29,921 nt of DNA from a virus: positions 1-29,921 of the IMG/VR virus record IMGVR_UViG_3300020204_000256, one strand, 5' to 3'. The notes under the pieces were generated by a model. That model made no database searches. It worked only from the letters and a program-made list of their open reading frames with translations, and was not told where the DNA came from. The position numbers and the translations under genes are program-made. This document shows, piece by piece, positions 12,780-19,731 of the stretch (position 1 is the first letter of the stretch; each line of letters opens with the position of its first letter).

Positions 12780-12886
12780 TGTACACTTGGCCTAAACAAA
12801 AGCAAGTGCTGTTGTTGAAAAAAGATTGGATCATCAATCCCAAACCACTTGTGTTAAAAAAGAAACTCAAAGGGCCCACAAATTAA
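12779..12886 (+). CDS. 35-aa basic peptide coupled to the membrane peptide
   Basis: The ATG at 12779 shares its A with the TAA of the 31-aa gene (TAATG), the usual sign of translational coupling. The product begins MYTWPKQKQVLLLKKDWIIN and ends in a lysine-rich tail. No domain is recognised. The gene ends inside the hairpin that separates it from the convergent glucosaminidase gene. Confidence 0.5.
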   Translation: MYTWPKQKQVLLLKKDWIINPKPLVLKKKLKGPTN

Positions 12887-12900
12887 ACTGTTGGTCCTTT
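12869..12900. terminator. Probable bidirectional terminator between convergent genes
   Basis: A 12-position stem (AAAGGGCCCACA pairing with TGTTGGTCCTTT, one mismatch and one wobble) with an 8-nt loop. On the minus strand a TTTTTT run comes about nine bases after it. It sits where the plus-strand tiny genes and the minus-strand glucosaminidase gene meet. Confidence 0.55.
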
Positions 12901-12903
12901 GGG

Positions 12904-13599
12904 CTACTTCTTCGCCACAGGCATATACTGTGTTAGATTGTCTTTGATCACATCTTTGATCTGTTGACGATAATAGGGATTCTGTGCCCATTTGTCCAAT
13001 TCATCCACAATTTTAAAAACGTCTGGATTGACTTTTCTCATTTGAGCATTGCGTTCGAATCTAAATTTTTTATGCACATCTTTGTGATTCAGTATGTCAA
13101 TCATGTCACGCACACTGGCACATTTGGTTTTGTATTTTTTTACTCCCCATTTGGCATCCAATTTCAAATAGGGCTTCATTTGAGGTTCGTTCAAATCCCA
13201 AGTTCGCACTCCAAACAGATTGTTGCCTTCCAAAGCAAACCTACTGCTGCCGTTGTCTGATTCTATCATCGCCATGGCAATAATGATGGCTTTGGGTATG
13301 TGTTGATCTCGATGCATGTCAAAATACACATAATCTATACAGCGATCCACAGATTGAATGAATGTGGTTTGATTGTAATAGTTGAAAGAGGGTTCAGCCA
13401 GTCCTAGACTGCGAGCGGTTTTGCGTAGATCCTCCAAAGGACCAGAGATAATGCTGTTTTGAGTCTTTGTGTTGGGATAGAATGTGCCCAACAAATATCC
13501 TATAATTACCAACAGTGATACTGCCCAGAACTGTTTTCTACTTTTGAACCATCGCCAAAATTTGTATGACCAAATTGTGACTTTTGTTTTCCAAGTCAT
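12904..13599 (-). CDS. Membrane-anchored Bax-like glucosaminidase
   Basis: The 231-aa protein has a basic N-terminus, one membrane segment (FWAVSLLVIIGYLLGTF, about 24-40) and a lysozyme-like glucosaminidase domain. The motif AMAMIESDNGSSRFALEGNN (109-127), with Glu113 as the likely catalytic acid, continues into LFGVRTWD, as in E. coli Bax. It should cut peptidoglycan glycans from the periplasmic side. It could be the phage endolysin, of a signal-anchor type, or a wall-remodelling enzyme. A consensus promoter at 13606-13634 ends 6 nt before the ATG. Confidence 0.85.
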   Translation of the reverse strand: MTWKTKVTIWSYKFWRWFKSRKQFWAVSLLVIIGYLLGTFYPNTKTQNSIISGPLEDLRKTARSLGLAEPSFNYYNQTTFIQSVDRCIDYVYFDMHRDQHIPKAIIIAMAMIESDNGSSRFALEGNNLFGVRTWDLNEPQMKPYLKLDAKWGVKKYKTKCASVRDMIDILNHKDVHKKFRFERNAQMRKVNPDVFKIVDELDKWAQNPYYRQQIKDVIKDNLTQYMPVAKK

Positions 13600-13605
13600 T
13601 CTGTC

Positions 13606-13634
13606 ATGATATGTGATTTTTTATTTTTTGTCAA
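13606..13634 (-). promoter_or_regulatory. Sigma70-like promoter of the glucosaminidase gene
   Basis: Minus strand TTGACA (13634-13629), 17-nt spacer, TATCAT (13611-13606), then 6 nt and the ATG at 13599. The -35 is inside the last codons of the upstream 79-aa gene. Confidence 0.65.
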
Positions 13635-13860
13635 CTCTAGACTGTACCTTATTTCTGTGTGCATAAAATTGGTTCCATTCTTTGTGATCCAAAACCCAAG
13701 CTCTGTGGTGAAAATCGTCTATGTTTTTCATTACCAAATCTTTGGCCAACCGATGTGCTGTGTCAAAATCCATGGGTCCATAATGTTTCAATGTGTTTTG
13801 CCATATGCTTTGATAATTGTTGGGATCTTGATGACGCCCTTCTATCACATAATGCTTCAT
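13621..13860 (-). CDS. Small phage protein, unknown function
   Basis: The 79-aa protein begins MKHYVIEGRHQDPNNYQSIW and is rich in His, Trp and Tyr, with helical segments (FDTAHRLAKDLVMK, HKEWNQFYAHRNK). The start is set by the late box at 13867-13874, which ends 6 nt before it. It is the first gene after the tmRNA. No metal motif or membrane segment is evident. Confidence 0.75.
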   Translation of the reverse strand: MKHYVIEGRHQDPNNYQSIWQNTLKHYGPMDFDTAHRLAKDLVMKNIDDFHHRAWVLDHKEWNQFYAHRNKVQSRVDKK

Positions 13861-13866
13861 ATGAAA

Positions 13867-13874
13867 TATTTATG
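13867..13874 (-). promoter_or_regulatory. Late-type promoter box CATAAATA
   Basis: CATAAATA on the minus strand, followed by 6 nt and the ATG at 13860. Confidence 0.6.
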
Positions 13875-13886
13875 GATTTTTTTTGA

Positions 13887-13904
13887 GTGGGAGTTGCCTC
13901 CCAC
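13887..13904 (-). other. 7-bp hairpin with GCAA tetraloop after the tmRNA
   Basis: GTGGGAG, loop GCAA, CTCCCAC on the minus strand, followed by an A run and then a late box. Like the hairpin at 6424-6447, it is a GNRA-capped stem just upstream of a CATAAATA box, and it may define the 3' end of the tmRNA precursor. Confidence 0.75.
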
Positions 13905-14212
13905 CCAGATTGTGTTCTGTTCCCAAGCACAATCACACTCGGAGTTAGCAGGCTTTTAGGCTGCCAATAATTCTGATCTAACCAATAGGTTAGAAGGAAT
14001 TTTTAACTCTGCAACAAAAGGCGTTTTGCCATTTGTAAGTTGGACTGATTGACGGTCATGCCTCACCGACGAACTCCTTGAGTCTTTAGATTGCTGTCGA
14101 ATCTTTTCACCCCCGTGTAGCACATCAGGTGTGTTACTCGCGAGTGAATTTGGTGGAGGTGCGGGCATCGAGCCCGGTCCAGACAATTTATTCCACTCCT
14201 ATCAACGCTCGT
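13905..14212 (-). ncRNA. ssrA: Circularly permuted two-piece tmRNA
   Basis: tmRNA rescues stalled ribosomes and tags the unfinished protein. The order here is permuted as in alphaproteobacteria. First comes the acceptor piece (about 14212-14151), with a T-arm-like CGGGCTCGATGCCCG and a CACCTCCACCA 3' end with encoded CCA. After a spacer comes the coding piece, starting GGGGGTG at 14114 and followed by the diagnostic GATTCGACAGC. GGGGGTG pairs with CACCTCC over seven positions (one G-U), and GACA-AAT can pair with ATTGTC as helix 2. The tag frame ends NLLVRSELLAA then TAA (13958-13956); depending on the resume codon the tag is about 24-26 aa, longer than the usual 10-15. End points are approximate. 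No SmpB gene is in the window. Confidence 0.88.
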
Positions 14213-14218
14213 ATGATT

Positions 14219-14247
14219 ATTTAAGCATTATTTTTTGTGTTTGTCAA
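14219..14247 (-). promoter_or_regulatory. Sigma70-like promoter of the tmRNA gene
   Basis: Minus strand TTGACA (14247-14242), 17-nt spacer, TTAAAT (14224-14219). The predicted start near 14212 falls at the 5' edge of the acceptor piece. Confidence 0.65.
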
Positions 14248-14303
14248 CCTTTAAAGTGTCATTCATGGCTAGGGCGCAGCATGAAGTTGTATGTGTGATT
14301 GTG

Positions 14304-14507
14304 CTAGATGATTCTTAGGTTGCCCGCAGCCTGTCTGCCCCTACTTTCAATCAATTCGTAGGACACTGATTGTCCTTCTTCTAGACTGGAAATTTGAGCA
14401 CTCTTTAATGCTGTGGCGTGAACGAACACGTCTTTGCTGCCGTCTTCTGGCACTATGAAACCATAGCCTTTAGCAGCATTATACCACTTGATTTTACCGG
14501 TTAACAT
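14304..14507 (-). CDS. CspA-type cold-shock protein
   Basis: The 67-aa protein is a single cold-shock domain: KIKWYNAAKGYGFIVPEDG with RNP1 KGYGFI, and RNP2 DVFVH, then a typical EEGQSVSYEL strand. Such proteins bind single-stranded RNA or DNA and melt RNA structure. There is no Shine-Dalgarno sequence. A CTAAATA box at 14540-14546 would give a leader of about 27 nt, and TATAAATG at the start codon is a second candidate box. Confidence 0.95.
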   Translation of the reverse strand: MLTGKIKWYNAAKGYGFIVPEDGSKDVFVHATALKSAQISSLEEGQSVSYELIESRGRQAAGNLRII

Positions 14508-14539
14508 TTATACTTTTACTTATTATTTGTTTAGAGTGT

Positions 14540-14546
14540 TATTTAG
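14540..14546 (-). promoter_or_regulatory. Late-type promoter box CTAAATA before the cold-shock gene
   Basis: CTAAATA on the minus strand between the hairpin at 14582-14608 and the cold-shock gene, with a predicted leader of about 27 nt. Confidence 0.45.
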
Positions 14547-14581
14547 TCAGAATAGGTGAGATATAAGTGAAACTGTGGTCA

Positions 14582-14608
14582 ATCAGCACGGATATGCTCC
14601 GTGCTGAT
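14582..14608 (-). terminator. 11-bp perfect hairpin after the small basic gene
   Basis: ATCAGCACGGA and TCCGTGCTGAT pair perfectly over 11 positions around a 5-nt loop. It lies just past the stop at 14618. No T-run follows, so it may act in 3'-end formation or RNA stability rather than as a classic terminator. Confidence 0.6.
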
Positions 14609-14617
14609 CAGTAAAAT

Positions 14618-14803
14618 TTAATTTTTACTTAATGAGTTCTTTTTTTCTTGGATTTCTTTTCTTCTTAATTTAGAAGATTTTGAAAGAATCCCTAGAGCTT
14701 TTCGCGCTCTTGCAGCCGCAGCTTTTACACCTTTGGTTTCAAAGGATTCATTCTCCAGCTTGTAAGATTCAAACGCTTGCACTATTTCTTCATGTGTAGG
14801 CAT
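14618..14803 (-). CDS. Small basic helical protein
   Basis: The 61-aa protein starts MPTHEEIVQAFESYKLENES, then GVKAAAARARKALGILSK and a lysine-rich end. The Ala/Arg/Lys-rich helix resembles small histone-like or nucleoid-associated proteins found in marine phages and bacteria, but that is a loose resemblance. The start is set by an AAGGAG site, and a sigma70-like promoter (14866-14894) leaves a leader of about 56 nt. Confidence 0.8.
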   Translation of the reverse strand: MPTHEEIVQAFESYKLENESFETKGVKAAAARARKALGILSKSSKLRRKEIQEKKNSLSKN

Positions 14804-14865
14804 TATTGTTTTCTCCTTGTTGTTAATGATATCATAACGAATCGAACTGTGTTCAATTCTTTTTA

Positions 14866-14894
14866 ATTATATCACTTGTTCAATCACAAATCAA
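14866..14894 (-). promoter_or_regulatory. Sigma70-like promoter of the small basic gene
   Basis: Minus strand TTGATT (14894-14889), 17-nt spacer, TATAAT (14871-14866). Confidence 0.7.
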
Positions 14895-14911
14895 TAGTCA
14901 ATGTTACCAAT

Positions 14912-15490
14912 TTAATTGGGGTACATGCTGATGTATTGGTAAATTTCTTTCCAATTCTCACATCTTTTGACATCTTGGTGTTTGAAATCTTTGTTGTGTG
15001 GGTGCGAAAACAAAATACTCACCATGCCTTGCTGCACACCTGCCAAAGCATTTTTAGGTTTGTCTTCTATCCAAAAACTGCCTTTGGGCATCTGTGACAG
15101 TATTTCGTCCTTCTCGCTGCCAGTGTCTAAAAATATCACATTCCTAAACACATTGCCAAACTTGTCCTGTAGATTGTCCTGTCGTGCTTTGTGAGCCATA
15201 GGCTCCAGTGTAAGACTGGTGATCAATCTCATCTCATAGCCGTCATCATGTAACTTTTTCACATAAGTGCTGGCGCCATCAATGGGATCCAGATAACGAA
15301 TGCCGGCACTTTCGTTGAATATTTGAATCAATAATTTTGCTTGTGCTTTTTCAATGTTGTAGTGTTGTTCAATGTCATAGCTGTTTTCTTTGACTTTTTG
15401 AAATCCTTGACGCAGCATCCACTGATCAAAAGCCTGTTCCCAAAGCAGCAGCACACCATCCACGTCACACAATATCATTCTTTTGTTCAT
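14912..15490 (-). CDS. HAD-superfamily phosphatase or nucleotidase
   Basis: The 192-aa protein begins with the HAD motif I MILCDVDGVLLL (Asp9 nucleophile, Asp11), motif II in MRLITSLT, a Lys in the middle, and motif IV GSFWIEDKPKNA with the acidic pair that binds Mg. The helical insertion after motif I (residues about 15-75) fits a C1-type cap. It probably hydrolyses a small phosphate ester such as a nucleotide, which would fit the nearby ribonucleotide reductase genes (inference). Its start shares a base with the upstream stop (TAATG). Confidence 0.85.
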   Translation of the reverse strand: MNKRMILCDVDGVLLLWEQAFDQWMLRQGFQKVKENSYDIEQHYNIEKAQAKLLIQIFNESAGIRYLDPIDGASTYVKKLHDDGYEMRLITSLTLEPMAHKARQDNLQDKFGNVFRNVIFLDTGSEKDEILSQMPKGSFWIEDKPKNALAGVQQGMVSILFSHPHNKDFKHQDVKRCENWKEIYQYISMYPN

Positions 15491-15777
15491 TACAATGTCA
15501 ATCCTGTGGTGCTTTGTATGTAGCTGGACGCTATGTCCTTGCTGGCCTTATCCACTGTGAGCAAATGTTTTATCTGTAGATATATTTCCAGTCCAGAGCC
15601 TGTGATGACCCAAGGAATCATTCCTATGCCGCTGCCTGAATTCACAAGGCACATGGGTTTGCGCATGCGTATTTCATGTTCGGTGATTTCAACGATTCTG
15701 CCTATCAGTTCCTCTTTGGATACCAATTTTACAGAATACACATCAGTTTCTGTGATGTCCTGCAGCATTTTTAACAT
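15490..15777 (-). CDS. Small beta-rich protein, possibly Sm-like
   Basis: From the ATG at 15777 the product is 95 aa. The segment YSVKLVSKEELIGRIVEITE, then IRMRKPMCLV and GIGMIPWVITG, has the strand order and the I-G-R-I-V turn of Sm-like or small beta-barrel proteins. I infer a possible RNA-binding role. The start at 15777 follows a GGGGG run inside the glutaredoxin gene's end (TAA, one base, ATG). It lies between glutaredoxin and the HAD phosphatase. Confidence 0.75.
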   Translation of the reverse strand: MLKMLQDITETDVYSVKLVSKEELIGRIVEITEHEIRMRKPMCLVNSGSGIGMIPWVITGSGLEIYLQIKHLLTVDKASKDIASSYIQSTTGLTL

Positions 15778-15778
15778 A

Positions 15779-16018
15779 TTATCGACCCCCTTCGTCAAAA
15801 TATTTTTTCAGTTGATCATAACCACCTATAAGTTTGCCTCGCAGGATGATCTGTGGCACAGTTTTAGCAGAAGGAATCGCCTCCAATAATTGTTCTCTTG
15901 TGTAGCCTTGACCTATTATTTTTTCTTCAAATACTATTTCCTTTTTGATCAGCAATTTTTTTGCCATATCGCAGTATGGGCAAGTGATCTTACTCCATAC
16001 AATGTTGGAATTATTCAT
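15779..16018 (-). CDS. grxC: Glutaredoxin
   Basis: From the ATG at 16018 the product is 79 aa with the active site TCPYC (Cys13, Cys16), the cis-proline region TVPQIIL and the GG dyad IGGYDQL. It reduces disulfides with glutathione and is a natural electron donor to class I ribonucleotide reductase, whose genes lie 230 bases upstream. A longer frame to 16084 runs through the tRNA-Pro gene and is not credible. The late box TTTAAATA (16024-16031) ends 5 nt before the ATG. Confidence 0.92.
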   Translation of the reverse strand: MNNSNIVWSKITCPYCDMAKKLLIKKEIVFEEKIIGQGYTREQLLEAIPSAKTVPQIILRGKLIGGYDQLKKYFDEGGR

Positions 16019-16023
16019 GAGTA

Positions 16024-16031
16024 TATTTAAA
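16024..16031 (-). promoter_or_regulatory. Late-type promoter box TTTAAATA of the glutaredoxin gene
   Basis: Minus-strand TTTAAATA then exactly 5 nt and the ATG at 16018. It lies between the tRNA-Pro 3' end and the gene. Confidence 0.5.
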
Positions 16032-16039
16032 CATATTAA

Positions 16040-16116
16040 TGGTCGGAGTGGCTGGATTCGAACCAGCGACCTCCTGGACCCCATCCAGGCGCCCTACCAG
16101 GCTGGGCCACACCCCG
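16040..16116 (-). tRNA. tRNA-Pro (anticodon GGG)
   Basis: A full cloverleaf of 77 nt: acceptor CGGGGTG with CACTCCG (one G-U), an anticodon stem CCTGG/CCAGG with loop ATGGGGT (anticodon GGG), a T-arm GCTGGTTCGAATCCAGC, discriminator A and an encoded CCA. It reads CCC and CCT codons. Confidence 0.95.
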
Positions 16117-16120
16117 AAGT

Positions 16121-16195
16121 TGGAGCGGGTGAAGGGAATTGAACCCACGACCTAATCGTTGGCAACGATTCGCTCTACCACTGAGCTACACCCGC
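16121..16195 (-). tRNA. tRNA-Gly (anticodon GCC)
   Basis: A full cloverleaf of 75 nt: acceptor GCGGGTG with CACCCGC, D-arm GCTCAGTGGTAGAGC, anticodon stem AATCG/CGATT with loop TTGCCAA (anticodon GCC), T-arm GTGGGTTCAATTCCCTT, discriminator T and an encoded CCA. It lies 4 bases upstream of tRNA-Pro and is probably processed from the same transcript. Confidence 0.96.
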
Positions 16196-16206
16196 AGTTC
16201 GATTTA

Positions 16207-16235
16207 ATTATAATGTGTTGTGCTGTGATTGTCAA
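16207..16235 (-). promoter_or_regulatory. Consensus sigma70 promoter of the tRNA genes
   Basis: Perfect TTGACA (16235-16230), 17-nt spacer, perfect TATAAT (16212-16207). The predicted start is about 5 nt before the tRNA-Gly 5' end. Confidence 0.9.
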
Positions 16236-16247
16236 ACGGTTTTTGGA

Positions 16248-17345
16248 TTACAGTTTGAATTTTTTGAAGTCGTCCTTTTTGACATCCTGTTTGATACCAC
16301 CTACTATGTAGGATTCTACTTCCGTTTCCTGTGGAGCCACCTGCATGCCTTTTGAACTCAACCAATGTTGAGTCCAAGGTAGAGGATTGTTTGTGGCTGA
16401 AGTCTCAAATTCAGAATCAAAACCCAAAGCCCTCAATCTTTTATTGGCAATGTGTTCCACATATTGTCCCAATAGTCTATCATTGAGTCCAATGATACTA
16501 CCGTCTTTGAATAAATGTTTGGCCCATGCTTTTTCTTCTTCCACGCATTTTTTAAACATTTCTATCACAGTTTTGTCTTCCTGTTTGATAATTTTTAAAA
16601 TATCTTTGTCGTCACCTTTTTGCCATGCCTTGATCACATGGGTGGTCAAATTCAAATGAGTGGCTTCATCACGTGCTATCAGTGAAAGTATCTTAGCAGA
16701 TCCTTCCATCAGTTTTAATTCTCCAAAAGCAAAAGTACACGCAAAGGACACATAGAATCTTAATCCTTCCAATAGATTCACATTCACCATGGCCAAATAC
16801 AGTTGTCTTTTTAGTTCTTCCGCACTGCCTTTGTTGTTCACAGTGAATTGCAATGCTAGTTCACCAAACTTGTCATAGTTTTCAGTGACTGACACTGCTC
16901 GTTTCAATATCTCCTTGTCATTGAGTATGGTATCGAAAACTTCTGATGGATCAGCATACACATTCTTCATGATGTGTGTGTAGGCTCTGGAGTGTATGGT
17001 TTCGAAAAAATCCCAAGTCACTATGCAGCCTTCCAATTCTGGACTTGAACAGTAAGGTAAAAAATTCAGACTGGGTCCACGACCTTGCACAGAATCCAAC
17101 AATGTTTGATATTTTAAATTTGAAGTAAAAATATGTTTTTGTTCTGGTCGAAAATTTGCATAGTCTGATCTATCTTTTTGTAAACTGACTTCTTCTGGTC
17201 TCCAAAAATAACCCAACATGGTTTGATTAAGTTTGTCAAATTGCGGATATTTAAACACATCATATCTCTGCACAGATTGATCTTCACCAAAGAACATGGG
17301 TTCTTTACTCCAATCTACTTCGTTCCTATTGAATACTGTTTTCAT
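16248..17345 (-). CDS. nrdB: Ribonucleotide reductase class Ia small subunit
   Basis: The 365-aa protein is a close relative of E. coli NrdB. The metal and radical residues keep E. coli numbering: Asp84 in TLLDSVQGR, and Glu115, His118 and Tyr122 in FFETIHSRAYTHI. Later ligands lie in LLEGLRFYVSF and LIARDEATHL. The C-terminal DDFKKFKL tail is the part that docks on NrdA. It holds the diferric-tyrosyl radical cofactor. The start follows nrdA by 9 bases. With nrdA and glutaredoxin it supplies deoxynucleotides for phage DNA. Confidence 0.97.
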   Translation of the reverse strand: MKTVFNRNEVDWSKEPMFFGEDQSVQRYDVFKYPQFDKLNQTMLGYFWRPEEVSLQKDRSDYANFRPEQKHIFTSNLKYQTLLDSVQGRGPSLNFLPYCSSPELEGCIVTWDFFETIHSRAYTHIMKNVYADPSEVFDTILNDKEILKRAVSVTENYDKFGELALQFTVNNKGSAEELKRQLYLAMVNVNLLEGLRFYVSFACTFAFGELKLMEGSAKILSLIARDEATHLNLTTHVIKAWQKGDDKDILKIIKQEDKTVIEMFKKCVEEEKAWAKHLFKDGSIIGLNDRLLGQYVEHIANKRLRALGFDSEFETSATNNPLPWTQHWLSSKGMQVAPQETEVESYIVGGIKQDVKKDDFKKFKL

Positions 17346-17354
17346 AATTAAATA

Positions 17355-19694
17355 TTATATTGTGCAGGCTTCACACTCTGTGTCACTGCCGCTTTTTACT
17401 TTAACATCTAAGCCGTTCAATGTCAAGTCTTCCGATTCTTCATTGTTATCATTAATTGGTAAACCGGAAGGTTGTACATCTACTTCTTCACCTTTAAAAT
17501 CATAAGTGTTTTGATAATAAGATGTTTTCCAACCATATTTATACGCATTCAACATATCAGTGGCCATCACACTCAGTGGCACTTCGTTGTTTTCATAGTT
17601 GAGAGGATTATAACTCCAGTTGCCGGATATGGCCTGATCAAAGTATTTCTGCATCACTGACACTATCTTGATATAACCATCATTGTTGGGCATGTCCCAC
17701 AGCATGGTATATGAATTTTTCAGTTTGGGAAATCCAGCGACCACTTGTTTCAACGGTCCTTTTTTACTTTTCTTAATGCTCAGCAGTGCTCTGGGTGGTT
17801 CTATACCGTTGGTGGCATTGCTGACCACTGAAGAACTTTCACTTGGCATCTGTGCGCTCAGTGTGCTGTGTCTCAATCCATACTTGCCAATGTCGCGTCT
17901 CAACTGTTCCCAATTCATTCTCTGTTTGGCAGGCACAATTTCATCCACTTCACGTTTGTAATGATCTATGGGCAACAGTCCTTCTGCATATTTGGTGCGA
18001 TGATATCCATCACAGGCTCCACGCTCTTGTGCCAAATTATTGCTGGCTTTGAGCAGATAGAATTGAAATGCTTCTGTGAGTTTGTCCACGGCCTCCCAGG
18101 CTGCTTTATGATGATATTTCACATCTAATTTGGCCAGATAGTGTGCCAAACCAATATATCCTATGCCCAAACTGCGTCTCATCTTGGTGCTGATCTCTGC
18201 TGCTTTGACAGGATACTGTTGATAATCTATGATTTCTTCCAAAGCTCTCACGCTGAGATCACACAAATTTTCCAATTCACTGATTTCATTCAGCACACCC
18301 ACGTTGATGGCACTCAGTATGCACAGTGCAATTTCACCCTCTGTGTCGTCTATGTGTTGAATGGGTTTAGTGGGTAATGTGATTTCTTGGCACAAATTAC
18401 TCATGTTCACTTTGTCTTTGAAGGATGAATGTGTATTCACGTGATCTATGTTCATGATGTATATGCGTCCTGTTTCTGCTCTTTCCTTCAGTAAATCAAA
18501 AAATAATTCCTGTGCACCAATGGTTTTCTTTAATATTTTTTTATCTGCTTCATACTTTAGATACATTGCATCAAACTGATCTGTGCCAAATGCGTCATAC
18601 AGTCCAGGCACTTCATGTGGTGAAAACAGTGTGATATCTTCATCGTTGATAAATCTTTCATAGAACAATTTGCTGATCTGTATGCTGTAGTCCATTCTTC
18701 TCACACGATTGTCATCTGTGCCTTTGTTGTTCTTCAGCACCAATATGTCCTGTATCTCCGAATGCCAGATGGGGAAATGCACAGTGGCATTGCCGCCTCT
18801 CACTCCATTCTGTGTGCAGCATCTCACAGTGCTTTCGAATTTTTTAAGGAATGGAATCACTCCTGTGTGTTGTACCTCACCACCTCTTATTTTTGAGTTG
18901 ATGCCCCTGATCCTGCCAGCATTGATGCCAATGCCCGCGCGCCTCGCCACATAGAGACCAATAGCCATGTCGCTGCTGAAAATGCTAGGGAGAGTGTCAT
19001 CGCTGTCAACAAGCACACAACTAGCAAACTGACGGATAGGAGTTCTAACGCCCGCCATGACAGGCGTTGGAATGTTAATCTTATGTGTTGAGATAGCGTC
19101 ATAATATTTTTTAACATATTTCATTCTTTCTTTTTCTGGATAGTTCATAAACAAAGTGGCTGCGATCATCATGTACATATCTTGTGGTGTTTCATACAAC
19201 TGGCCCGAGCTCCTGTCCTGCACCAGATATTTGTCCACAATCTGTCTTAATCCTGCGTAGGTAAAGTCTAAGTCTCTGTCTCTGCGTATCCACGTGTTGA
19301 GTTTTTTGATTTCAGTTTTGTTGTATTTGTCTAAAATTGCTTTGTCATACACACCATGTCTCACATTTCTGATGATCAGTTTTGCAAGATGCAGATACTC
19401 ATAATCTCCATGTGCTTGTTTGCGTAGATCATACAACAAAAGTCTTGCAGCCGCGTATTGATAATTAGGATTTTCTAAAGTGATAAGATCATTTGCACTT
19501 CTAATCAAAACATTCTGTATGTCTCTAGTGCTGATGCCATCATAAAATTGTATGTTGGCATTCATTTCTATTTGAGATGCTGATACTCCCGTCAATCCTT
19601 CACAAGCCTCCTCCACAACAAAATGCATCTTGTTGATATCAAGTGGTTCCAATGCGCCTGTGCGTTTTTTAACTTTGATTGTGGATGAATTCAT
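17355..19694 (-). CDS. nrdA: Ribonucleotide reductase class Ia large subunit
   Basis: The 779-aa protein has an N-terminal ATP-cone (KRTGALEPLDINKMHFVV). Active-site residues are Cys226 (FASCVLVD), Asn433, Cys435 and Glu437 (SNLCQEITLPTKP) and Cys458 (LCILSAINVG). A Tyr-Tyr pair in KTSYYQNT relays the radical, and a C-terminal CEAC redox pair ends the protein. The 5' frame continues to 19814 but those 40 residues are not family-like and hold a late box (19720-19727), so I use the ATG at 19694. The allosteric cone suggests dATP feedback still applies. Confidence 0.97.
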   Translation of the reverse strand: MNSSTIKVKKRTGALEPLDINKMHFVVEEACEGLTGVSASQIEMNANIQFYDGISTRDIQNVLIRSANDLITLENPNYQYAAARLLLYDLRKQAHGDYEYLHLAKLIIRNVRHGVYDKAILDKYNKTEIKKLNTWIRRDRDLDFTYAGLRQIVDKYLVQDRSSGQLYETPQDMYMMIAATLFMNYPEKERMKYVKKYYDAISTHKINIPTPVMAGVRTPIRQFASCVLVDSDDTLPSIFSSDMAIGLYVARRAGIGINAGRIRGINSKIRGGEVQHTGVIPFLKKFESTVRCCTQNGVRGGNATVHFPIWHSEIQDILVLKNNKGTDDNRVRRMDYSIQISKLFYERFINDEDITLFSPHEVPGLYDAFGTDQFDAMYLKYEADKKILKKTIGAQELFFDLLKERAETGRIYIMNIDHVNTHSSFKDKVNMSNLCQEITLPTKPIQHIDDTEGEIALCILSAINVGVLNEISELENLCDLSVRALEEIIDYQQYPVKAAEISTKMRRSLGIGYIGLAHYLAKLDVKYHHKAAWEAVDKLTEAFQFYLLKASNNLAQERGACDGYHRTKYAEGLLPIDHYKREVDEIVPAKQRMNWEQLRRDIGKYGLRHSTLSAQMPSESSSVVSNATNGIEPPRALLSIKKSKKGPLKQVVAGFPKLKNSYTMLWDMPNNDGYIKIVSVMQKYFDQAISGNWSYNPLNYENNEVPLSVMATDMLNAYKYGWKTSYYQNTYDFKGEEVDVQPSGLPINDNNEESEDLTLNGLDVKVKSGSDTECEACTI

Positions 19695-19719
19695 TATGAT
19701 TAGTAAGTAATTAAAAGTA

Positions 19720-19727
19720 TATTTATC
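19720..19727 (-). promoter_or_regulatory. Late-type promoter box GATAAATA upstream of nrdA
   Basis: GATAAATA on the minus strand. The leader of about 20 nt has no clear ribosome site. It might be a middle or late promoter for nrdAB. Confidence 0.45.
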
Positions 19728-19731
19728 TTTT

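Noticed and set aside
13956-14186. 76-codon minus-strand frame as a protein gene
   Set aside because: It lies wholly inside the tmRNA; only its last 24-26 codons are meaningful, as the peptide tag.
16019-16084. 22-residue N-terminal extension of glutaredoxin
   Set aside because: It is read from the tRNA-Pro sequence.
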